A DNA stretch of 64,000 bases from Limnobacter sp. (lineage in GTDB: Bacteria; Pseudomonadota; Gammaproteobacteria; Burkholderiales; Burkholderiaceae_B). This document shows positions 1 to 6,758 of the stretch, one piece after another. Both the position numbers and the translations under genes were made by a program. Location of the stretch: the NCBI GenBank assembly GCA_029866125.1, contig JARWZZ010000012.1:123926-187925 (forward strand). The letters run 5' to 3'. Each line of letters begins with the position of its first letter. Positions within the stretch are counted from its first letter, which is position 1. The notes beneath the pieces are model-generated. The model saw only the letters and a program-made list of their open reading frames with translations, made no database searches and had not been told where the DNA came from.

Positions 1-158
1 ATTGGACATCCATGATGCAGCCATTAATAAAACTTGAATGAATAAAACTTGAAAATACTAAAAATAAGCGCTTAGTTTAAGGGCGAAAACAGTCGGATGG
101 GCGGGTGCACAACATGAAAAGGGGTGTGAGGGACGCAAAAGGAGGGGCAAATCAATGT

Positions 159-202
159 AAAAACCCCCGCAGTGGCACCAAGAGATGCCGATCAACGGGG
201 GT
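159..202 (-). terminator. Intrinsic terminator of the PF10118-type hydrolase gene
   Basis: Read on the minus strand, arms ACCCCCG and CGGGGGT (196-202 and 163-169) enclose a 26-nt loop that carries a smaller nested stem (TGGCA/TGCC), and a run of five T follows immediately. It lies 27 nt beyond the stop of the minus-strand gene ending at 229, the expected position for a Rho-independent terminator. Confidence 0.75.
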
Positions 203-228
203 ATGGGGCAATAGTGTGTAGCGTAGTT

Positions 229-1146
229 TTAAGCCACCGATGCTGCAGCTACGGTTGCGCTCTTGCTTAAACGGGCACGTACGGCTTTTTTCACGGCCTC
301 GTTGGGAGTGCGTTCAAGTTTGTTGACTTCTTCAACAAAGCTGTCGATGTTGGCCAAGTAGTCGCTGTTGTCGTGCATCCAAGGATGGAAGTCGGCTTTG
401 AAGTAGTCGAAAAACTCGCCGATGGGTTTGCGCAGCACGCCCATGTCACCCCACAGCATGCGGTTAACCGTCATAAAGCCTGTGATGTGTTTGCCCTTGG
501 TATTGGGGTCGGCCAGCACCATGCGCAGGTGGAAATACATCACCAGTGGCCAAAAAATGGCGGTGGCAATCACCATGGCCAATCTGCGTACAAAGCGGTT
601 TTGCAGGTTGTCGGGCATCACTTCATTCCACACGTCATAGGCCACAGCCTTGTGTTCGGTTTCTTCGTAGGCATGCCATGTCCACATTTGCTTGTAGCTG
701 ATGTCGGAGTTGTCGCCCAGCACGCGCTTGTCGCTCAATACAGCATTGGCCAAAATGGCGGTGTAGTGTTCCAGCGCGATGGTGCCAGCCAAGGTCAGCT
801 TTTTGCCCAAACCTTTCTGAATGACGGCCAGCAGTTTCCACAAGCCTTTGTCCAGCTTGGTGGCAGGTAGGCCAGCGCGGTCCATCATTTCGTTGTATTC
901 CTCGTGCTCGCGGCTGTGCAGCGCTTCTTGACCAATAAAGGCGGCCACTGCTTTTTTCAACTCAGGGTTTTTCACCTGGTCTTTGTAGTTACGCACGCCA
1001 TCCATGAACATGCGTTCGCCAGCGGGGAAGAAGACGGACAGTGCATTGAAGAAGTGGGTCACGTGGGCTCCGCCTTCGTGCCAGTCCTTAATGCGGGACT
1101 CGTTCAGATTCAACTTCACATCTCGGCGTACTGGAACTACTTTCAT
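229..1146 (-). CDS. Predicted metal-dependent hydrolase (PF10118-like)
   Basis: The 305-residue all-helical protein resembles the PF10118 family of predicted metal-dependent hydrolases. Their substrate is unknown to me. Glu/His clusters that look like metal ligands are GQEALHSREHEEY near residue 70 and HAYEETEHKAVAYDV near residue 160, an arrangement like ferritin-type di-iron proteins. A hydrophobic stretch around residue 195 could contact the membrane. The start is the ATG at 1146, which has a strong AAGGAG ribosome binding site 5 nt upstream; a longer frame to 1242 would lack one. It is monocistronic, with its own terminator and a palindrome in its leader. Confidence 0.8.
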   Translation of the reverse strand: MKVVPVRRDVKLNLNESRIKDWHEGGAHVTHFFNALSVFFPAGERMFMDGVRNYKDQVKNPELKKAVAAFIGQEALHSREHEEYNEMMDRAGLPATKLDKGLWKLLAVIQKGLGKKLTLAGTIALEHYTAILANAVLSDKRVLGDNSDISYKQMWTWHAYEETEHKAVAYDVWNEVMPDNLQNRFVRRLAMVIATAIFWPLVMYFHLRMVLADPNTKGKHITGFMTVNRMLWGDMGVLRKPIGEFFDYFKADFHPWMHDNSDYLANIDSFVEEVNKLERTPNEAVKKAVRARLSKSATVAAASVA

Positions 1147-1187
1147 GGTGGACTCCTTTGTGATCTCTCTTTTATCTATTTTTAGTG

Positions 1188-1207
1188 TGTCACCCCGTAA
1201 GGTGACA
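1188..1207. promoter_or_regulatory. Operator-like palindrome upstream of the hydrolase gene
   Basis: The perfect 7-bp inverted repeat TGTCACC-N6-GGTGACA is centred about 50 bp upstream of the ATG at 1146. On the minus strand a TTGACC -35-like box overlaps its upstream edge. The dyad and spacing suit a dimeric repressor site, but I cannot name the regulator. Confidence 0.4.
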
Positions 1208-1317
1208 TTGGTCAATGTAAAGATAAAAAAGCGCAGGGTCAACCCGATATTCCCGAGGATGCTTTCTAATTTCCGAACGTTTGTTTGATTTTGCGATGCA
1301 CAAAAAGAGCAGTAAAA

Positions 1318-1731
1318 TCAGGGCATGTAGCGCGGCGGTATGGCGGTGGAGCGGCCAGTTTTAGGGTCCACCCACACCACTTTGGCAGTGCCCGTGCAGT
1401 ACAGGGTTTGGTCGTCGTCGCTGCGGTACAGCTCGTAATGTTGCACCATGCTGCTGCGCCCAATTGCACCGGAATAGATACGAACGATTGCGGTGCCGGG
1501 TGCCTTCAATTCCTTCAGAAATGTGGCTTCGGTGTGAATGATGACCACATAGGCATCGTTGCCCGGGTCCAGTTCTGCGGGGAAAAGTTCAATCCATTGG
1601 GTGCGAGCCTCTTCAAATGCCCTGAAATACACCGTGTTGTTGATGTGGCCCAGTTGGTCCATGTCGCCCCAGCGCAGGGGGAATTCGCAGGTGTGCAGCA
1701 ATTGCGCGTTGTTGGGCTTGGGTTCTTGCAT
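1318..1731 (-). CDS. Acyl-CoA thioesterase, 4HBT hotdog fold
   Basis: The 137-residue protein has the 4-hydroxybenzoyl-CoA thioesterase/YbgC signature RWGDMDQLGHINNTVYF near residues 20-36. The Asp of GDMD is the expected catalytic or water-positioning residue. Length and single-domain form are typical of the family, which hydrolyses acyl-CoA thioesters in the cytoplasm. The substrate cannot be told from sequence. It lies 31 nt downstream of the nuclease gene on the same strand and may be cotranscribed with it. Nearby crotonase and wax-ester synthase genes fit an acyl-CoA theme, although they are on the other strand. Confidence 0.85.
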   Translation of the reverse strand: MQEPKPNNAQLLHTCEFPLRWGDMDQLGHINNTVYFRAFEEARTQWIELFPAELDPGNDAYVVIIHTEATFLKELKAPGTAIVRIYSGAIGRSSMVQHYELYRSDDDQTLYCTGTAKVVWVDPKTGRSTAIPPRYMP

Positions 1732-1761
1732 GGTGGGCCTCTCGGTTTGAATGTCAGAGTG

Positions 1762-2442
1762 TCAGTTCGACTGCATTTTGCGTTGTTCAGCACGCCACTC
1801 CCATGGCGGGGTGGGCTTGGACCCTTGCCACAAGCCGATCCTTGCTTGTCTGGCTTCTTGCTCGGCCAGCTCGTAGAGTTTTCTGTCTTGAGGGGCTTGG
1901 GTTTTGGCGTAATCCTTATACCACCAAACCTGGCCTGCTTTGATGGCTTCCAAGTTGATGTCCAAGGTGTAGGCGCAGGATTGTTCCTGACAATCGCTGG
2001 GTGTGCCCCACACTTTGGCCACCTCGCGTTGATAGCGGTCAGTGTCATTGACTTCAATCGTGACATCTGTGCCCAACACCCGTGCGCTCATCCAATCGGC
2101 TGAGGCGACACCATGGGCTTGTTTGGTCTCCGGTGCGTCAATACCGTGCATGCGGATTTTGTGCTTGCGGCCGTCTTTGTCTTGTACTGTCAGGGTGTCG
2201 CCATCGGCCACTTTGATGACTTTGGCGGTGTAAGTTTCGCCAGATTTTGCAACCGGTGCCTGCCCGGATTGGCTGGATCCAGATGTGGATTTTGCATGGA
2301 TGGGGGAGGGCCACGGTGTTTGGCCTGTGAGCCAAGCTGCGCCAGCCAAAACCAAGGGGATGACTGCTTTTAGAAAGGTCATTTGAGCACCGGACAATCC
2401 CAATGTGTTGCTAGTTTTACGGCGTGTAGATCTGCGAGACAT
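1762..2442 (-). CDS. Secreted thermonuclease-like protein (SNase domain)
   Basis: An N-terminal hydrophobic segment (FLKAVIPLVLAGAAWLTG) is followed by a staphylococcal-nuclease fold from about residue 70. Seen motifs are VADGDTLTV, the RMHGIDAPE catalytic loop with its Arg and Asp, and DRYQREVAKVW with the second Arg. The enzyme should cleave DNA or RNA outside the cytoplasm, using Ca2+. The start is uncertain: ATG at 2442 has a basic leader (SRRSTRRK) before the hydrophobic segment, while ATG at 2392 gives a cleaner signal peptide. Neither has a good ribosome binding site. Confidence 0.85.
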   Translation of the reverse strand: MSRRSTRRKTSNTLGLSGAQMTFLKAVIPLVLAGAAWLTGQTPWPSPIHAKSTSGSSQSGQAPVAKSGETYTAKVIKVADGDTLTVQDKDGRKHKIRMHGIDAPETKQAHGVASADWMSARVLGTDVTIEVNDTDRYQREVAKVWGTPSDCQEQSCAYTLDINLEAIKAGQVWWYKDYAKTQAPQDRKLYELAEQEARQARIGLWQGSKPTPPWEWRAEQRKMQSN

Positions 2443-2557
2443 ATAAATAGTGCTGCCAAGGGTTAAACTCGTATTCGACTCAATTACAAAAATACGCAAA
2501 AATGCGAAGTCCCTCTAACTCAAGGACAAATTTCAGGACACCCATCAGGACAACTCC

Positions 2558-3376
2558 ATGACACGTTTATCCCTAGCATTCAACAGCAACCAAACCGTGG
2601 CCACAGTGAGCCTAAACAGGCCAGAAAAGCACAATGCAGTGGACTGGTTGATGCTCAAAGAGGTCAAAGCTATGCAAAAACAACTGCAAAAGGTAAAAAG
2701 CCTTCGCGCAATTGTTTTGAAAGGCAACGGGCCGTCATTTTGTGCTGGGTTGGATATTAAATCAGTCTTGAGTAACCCCAAGACCGGTTTGGTGATGTAT
2801 GCGCATTTGTGGTTGCCTTTTAGAAACATTTACCAAAGTTGGAGCACCGCTTGGCGCGACATTGGTGTGCCCGTGATTGCCGAAATTCACGGCAATTGTT
2901 TTGGGGCTGGCATTCAGTTGGCTTTGGGGGCTGATATTCGTATTTGTACGCCAGATGCGAAGTTGTCCATCATGGAGGCCAAGTGGGGTTTGGTGCCCGA
3001 CATGGGCGGTGGCGCCTTGCTGCGTGAATTGGTGCCCGTGGATTTGGCCAAAGAATTGGTGATGACTGGGCGTGTGCTCAGTGGTTTGGAAGCCAAAGAA
3101 GCGGGTTTGGTGACCCACGTGGCAGACAATCCAGCAGAACATTCACAGAAGCTGATTCAGGAAATACTAGAACGCTCGCCCGACTCTGTGGCGGCCAGCA
3201 AGTTTATGATTCAGAATATTTGGGGGATTGACCAAAGTGTTCACCTGACCCAAGAGCGCCGCTGGCAGCGCAGGTTGCTGGGTTGGAAGAACCAGCGTTT
3301 GTCGGTTGCCAGAAATTCCGCCAAACACACAGCAAAAGACAAATTGGTGGCGTTTGCTACCCGTCAAATAAAATAA
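2558..3376 (+). CDS. Crotonase-fold enoyl-CoA hydratase/isomerase
   Basis: The 272-residue protein carries the crotonase fold: FCAGLDIKSVL near residue 66 and IHGNCFGAGIQLALGADIR near residue 110 form the CoA site and oxyanion hole. The first catalytic Glu of classical hydratases (C-E-L-A) is Gln here (I-Q-L-A). The second Glu (IMEAKWGL) is present, and an Asp follows (PDMGG). That pattern resembles dienoyl-CoA isomerases more than hydratases, so I would not assume hydratase activity. The stop is 19 nt from the wax-ester synthase gene, suggesting a two-gene operon handling acyl-CoA. Confidence 0.85.
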   Translation: MTRLSLAFNSNQTVATVSLNRPEKHNAVDWLMLKEVKAMQKQLQKVKSLRAIVLKGNGPSFCAGLDIKSVLSNPKTGLVMYAHLWLPFRNIYQSWSTAWRDIGVPVIAEIHGNCFGAGIQLALGADIRICTPDAKLSIMEAKWGLVPDMGGGALLRELVPVDLAKELVMTGRVLSGLEAKEAGLVTHVADNPAEHSQKLIQEILERSPDSVAASKFMIQNIWGIDQSVHLTQERRWQRRLLGWKNQRLSVARNSAKHTAKDKLVAFATRQIK

Positions 3377-3395
3377 AACAGAAGGGAGACACCCA

Positions 3396-4805
3396 ATGAA
3401 AGCACTCACCCCCAATGACCAAATGTTTTTGTGGCTGGAGCGCCGCAACCAACCCATGCATGTGGGCGGTTTGGTGTTAGCCCGCCCGCCTGAGGGCCAA
3501 GGCCAAGAGTTCATCCAAAAAATGGTGGCGGACATGCGTCGGTACACCGAGCCTGTGGAGCCTTTTAACCAGCGCTTGCAGTCTCGTTTGGGCATGTGGT
3601 TTTGGGTGAAAGATGAAGAATTTGACCTGGAAGCGCATTTCTACCATTTGTCATTGCCCAAGCCGGGCCGCATTCGTGAACTGCTGGAACTGGTGTCCAA
3701 ACTACACGCCAGCCCCATGGACCGCGCCAAGCCCTTGTGGGAAGCCTATGTGATTGATGGCCTAGAAGATGGCCGCGTCGCCCTTTATACCAAAGTGCAC
3801 CATGCGTTGGTGGATGGTGTGGCTTGTATGAAGATGCTGCAGCGCTCATTGGCTGAAAGCGCAGACGTCACTGATATGGCACCTCTTTGGGCCAGTGAGC
3901 GGTTGCGTGGGCAAAGCCGCAGGTCCGAGTCTTCCGAAGGTTTGATGACGGCAGTGCGCAAAGCCTTGGGAGGCGCAAAAAGCCAATTGGGCAGCTTGCC
4001 GAAGGTGTTTAAAGAAGTGGGGCGCTCGCTGTGGCAAACCAGTGTGGCTGACCCCGATTTTGTGTCGGTAATCCAAGCACCCCGCAGCGTGTTGAATCAG
4101 CGTATTACCGCTTCGCGCAGGTTTGCAGCCCAGTCTTGGTCGCTGGACCGCATTCGTCAGGCGGGTAAAAACCTGGACATGACTTTGAATGATGTGGTGA
4201 TGGCCATGTGTGGCTCAGCCCTACGCAAATACTTGCTGGAATTGAATGCATTGCCCAATCGGCCCTTGGTGGCGATGGTGCCAGTGTCCCTTCGCAAAGA
4301 CGATTCCGACACAGGTAACCATGTGGCCTTGCTATTGGCCAATTTGGCCACCGATACCGAAGATCCAATTGAACGAATTGAAACCATTGCCCGCTCGGTC
4401 AATCATTCCAAAGAGCGCTTCCAGAACATGAATCAAACTGAGATCATGAACTATGTAGCGACCATGATGGGTATTAGCGGCGTGAATTTGCTGACCGGTA
4501 TAGCCCCCAAATTGCAGGCTTTTAATATTGTTATTTCCAACGTACCAGGCCCGAAGCACCAACTGTTTTTCAACGGTGCGGCGGTGGAGGGGGTGTACCC
4601 CGTTTCCATCGTGCTTGACGGGCATGCGCTGAACATCACGTTGAACAGCTACAACGGCAAGTTGGAATTTGGTTTGATTGCATGCCGTCGCACTTTGCCG
4701 TCTATGCAGAAGTTGTTGCAATATTTGGAAGACGGCTTGGTGGAGCTGGAAGATGCGGCCAAGGCCGAGTTAAAGTCTGGCGCACGGGTAAAGCGGGTGG
4801 CCTAA
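3396..4805 (+). CDS. Wax-ester synthase/diacylglycerol acyltransferase (WS/DGAT)
   Basis: The 469-residue bifunctional acyltransferase transfers acyl groups from acyl-CoA to long-chain alcohols or diacylglycerol, making storage wax esters or triacylglycerol. The catalytic HHxxxDG motif is present as HHALVDG at residues 135-141, and the family's N-terminal opening (LTPNDQMFLWLE) and C-terminal NVPGP motif are clear. Length is normal. An AAGGGAG ribosome binding site precedes the ATG. It follows the crotonase gene and ends at a hairpin shared with the convergent cellulose operon. With phaM at 55,966 it implies that the host can store both neutral lipid and PHB. Confidence 0.92.
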   Translation: MKALTPNDQMFLWLERRNQPMHVGGLVLARPPEGQGQEFIQKMVADMRRYTEPVEPFNQRLQSRLGMWFWVKDEEFDLEAHFYHLSLPKPGRIRELLELVSKLHASPMDRAKPLWEAYVIDGLEDGRVALYTKVHHALVDGVACMKMLQRSLAESADVTDMAPLWASERLRGQSRRSESSEGLMTAVRKALGGAKSQLGSLPKVFKEVGRSLWQTSVADPDFVSVIQAPRSVLNQRITASRRFAAQSWSLDRIRQAGKNLDMTLNDVVMAMCGSALRKYLLELNALPNRPLVAMVPVSLRKDDSDTGNHVALLLANLATDTEDPIERIETIARSVNHSKERFQNMNQTEIMNYVATMMGISGVNLLTGIAPKLQAFNIVISNVPGPKHQLFFNGAAVEGVYPVSIVLDGHALNITLNSYNGKLEFGLIACRRTLPSMQKLLQYLEDGLVELEDAAKAELKSGARVKRVA

Positions 4806-4825
4806 ATAAGGTGGTTTCAAAAGAT

Positions 4826-4846
4826 GAGGCTCAATATTTGAGCCTT
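4826..4846. terminator. Bidirectional hairpin between WS/DGAT and the cellulose operon
   Basis: A perfect 8-bp stem (AGGCTCAA/TTGAGCCT, 4827-4834 and 4838-4845) with a 3-nt loop lies between two convergent stop codons. On the minus strand it is followed by a T-rich CATCTTTTG, and on the plus strand by a weaker TGTCTCATTCTT. It probably ends transcription from both sides. Confidence 0.65.
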
Positions 4847-4849
4847 GTC

Positions 4850-5050
4850 TCATTCTTCATCGGTCATCACCAGGCTGAACAAATACGGCCAGCGTTGGAA
4901 TGAGTCATACACCACTTGGTCGTGTTGAATGTCTTGATACGTGGCATGGTCAAACCCTTTGATTTGCGTGCCTAGGGCATAGATGTCGTGCGCCAAATCC
5001 ATCGGGGGGGTAAACAGCGCAGGTGGGCTTTCAGGGTCAAATTGCGCCAT
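4850..5050 (-). CDS. bcsR: BcsR-like small cellulose-biosynthesis protein
   Basis: The 66-residue protein matches the pattern of E. coli BcsR (YhjR family): DIYAL near residue 22, then D-x-x-x-Y-x-DI, and a C-terminal F-x-RWPYLF resembling the family's K-RWPLL. In E. coli, BcsR binds BcsQ and supports assembly of the inner-membrane synthase complex. Here it is the last gene, 3 nt after bcsG, rather than directly upstream of bcsQ. Identification rests on short motifs and on context, since the family is small and divergent. Confidence 0.7.
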   Translation of the reverse strand: MAQFDPESPPALFTPPMDLAHDIYALGTQIKGFDHATYQDIQHDQVVYDSFQRWPYLFSLVMTDEE

Positions 5051-5053
5051 GGT

Positions 5054-6754
5054 TCACTGACTCGCCTTGTTGGTGTTTGTGAGGGGCTCCCAACTGGCGC
5101 CCGGGGCCTTAATCCAATATTGGTTTTGTTGTTCAAGCACCATAATTTCGCCTTCCTCGGCCACAAACGGTGTGGTTGGAAGGTCACCCACAATCAAAGG
5201 CCAAGCGGGTTTGCTGCGCGCGGGTGTGGGTAGTTTTAGCCAACGGGAAATGAATTCGCTGACTGCCAAATAGCTGGTGGGTTGCTTGACCACAATCGGG
5301 TAGCTGTACTCCGGGTTGCGGGTGTACTCAGGGTCTATCCAATAGCCCAGCACTGGGGCTAGGGTAATGGCGGGGCTGGGTATTTCCCGTAGGCCGGGCA
5401 ATTGCCCGTATTCACCCGTTAAGCCTGCACCGTGCTCAGGCACGATCATCAAAAGCACTTTGCGTTCGGATTTTTTCAGCGTTTGTATAAAGGCTTGGAA
5501 GTCGTCTAGCAGGCGTTCCAAGCGAATGGGGTAACTGGCCAAACTGCCTGTGCTGCTGCCGGGCAATGAGTTGCCGTCATGCAGGCTGATGGTGTTGTAA
5601 TAGTAAGCCACGGGTACCTCAGGCTTGCGCAGACGCGCTGCCCACCATGTGTTCAGGTAATCCTCGTCCCGTGCAAGTTGTGAGCCATCAAAGGCTTTCG
5701 CGCCAAGGGGGACACTTTTGTGGGATATCGCGTCCTCGACGCCATCAGGCAGGTTTTTCAGCACCGAGGTTCTATATTGATCAAAAGCACCATCGTGATT
5801 CATACCCATTTGCACTCTAAAGCCTGAAAGGCGCAAACTGTTATACAAACCGCACTGCGCATTCAGCGGGCTGTATAAGTCTTTTTGCAAGCCTTGCCCA
5901 CAGTTGCTGCGCAAAAAGCGCAAGGTGGCTGGGCCGGAGTAACTGCTGACGGTGTTGAATTGCTTAAGCACCAAGTCAGCTTGAGTAAGTACTGGGTGGG
6001 CACTGAGTTTGGAGGCTTGAATGTCCGCCCAAGCCATGGAGCAAACATGCAGCACAATCACATCAAAATCTGGTGCGGCTTTGGGGCTTAAAAATCCGTC
6101 GATGATCTTTAGGCGCTGGTCCTCGTAAAACTTACGCAATATGTCATCAGGACCACCCTTGGCCTCGTCCTTGGATTGGGCTTCGCGGTCCCTCACTTCC
6201 TTCAGTCGTGCAAATTCATCCGGGCTTAGGGCCAAGCGTTCAGCCGCAAAACTTCCACTGCGTATCAGCGATTCATCTGGCGATACGGCGCGGGCGGAGT
6301 TGGCAAGTTGGTCTGCTTGGTATTCTCGAATGCTGGTGGCCGTTGCGGTGCCAATCAATAGAACCAAAGTCCAGGCGGTCAGCCGAATGTATCGGTTAAA
6401 AATTCGAAGAACAATCAGGCCAAATAGGCCTGCCCAAAGCATTTCAGGTTCGAAAGTGCGTTGCGCCAGTTCAATTAAGTAAGCCTGACTAAACCCAGTC
6501 AAATTGACAATTTGTTGCACCAAGGTCAAATTAACCACCAAACCAAATTCGTGCAGGGCCAAAAACAGGCCTGCAGGCATGAGTACACCCACTTCAATCA
6601 GCAGCGAAAACAGGTTAAAGCGCCGCACGCGCAAGGTACGGTGCTTGGTGGCAACCAAAATAAGCAGCGCAATGTTCAACCCATAGGCGAGCGACATCGT
6701 GCCGTTGATGGCTAGAATAATTTTGGTGATGAAATACAGATTCCAAAAAACCAT
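5054..6754 (-). CDS. bcsG: BcsG, cellulose phosphoethanolamine transferase
   Basis: The 566-residue protein has four or more N-terminal membrane segments (to about residue 140) and a periplasmic alkaline-phosphatase-fold domain from about residue 225. Residues expected at the zinc site are visible: Cys238 in HVCSMAW, nucleophile Ser273 in SYSGPA, and Glu440-His441 in VPEHGAG, matching E. coli BcsG Cys243, Ser278, Glu442 and His443. The enzyme moves phosphoethanolamine from phosphatidylethanolamine to glucose units of nascent cellulose. It lies 4 nt after bcsA. Length equals the E. coli protein to within a few residues. Confidence 0.92.
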   Translation of the reverse strand: MVFWNLYFITKIILAINGTMSLAYGLNIALLILVATKHRTLRVRRFNLFSLLIEVGVLMPAGLFLALHEFGLVVNLTLVQQIVNLTGFSQAYLIELAQRTFEPEMLWAGLFGLIVLRIFNRYIRLTAWTLVLLIGTATATSIREYQADQLANSARAVSPDESLIRSGSFAAERLALSPDEFARLKEVRDREAQSKDEAKGGPDDILRKFYEDQRLKIIDGFLSPKAAPDFDVIVLHVCSMAWADIQASKLSAHPVLTQADLVLKQFNTVSSYSGPATLRFLRSNCGQGLQKDLYSPLNAQCGLYNSLRLSGFRVQMGMNHDGAFDQYRTSVLKNLPDGVEDAISHKSVPLGAKAFDGSQLARDEDYLNTWWAARLRKPEVPVAYYYNTISLHDGNSLPGSSTGSLASYPIRLERLLDDFQAFIQTLKKSERKVLLMIVPEHGAGLTGEYGQLPGLREIPSPAITLAPVLGYWIDPEYTRNPEYSYPIVVKQPTSYLAVSEFISRWLKLPTPARSKPAWPLIVGDLPTTPFVAEEGEIMVLEQQNQYWIKAPGASWEPLTNTNKASQ

Positions 6755-6758
6755 GTGC

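Noticed and set aside
373..870. Open plus-strand frame of 165 codons opposite the PF10118-like gene
   Set aside because: It is the antisense shadow of a well-supported gene: His/Gln-rich translation, no family signature and no ribosome binding site.
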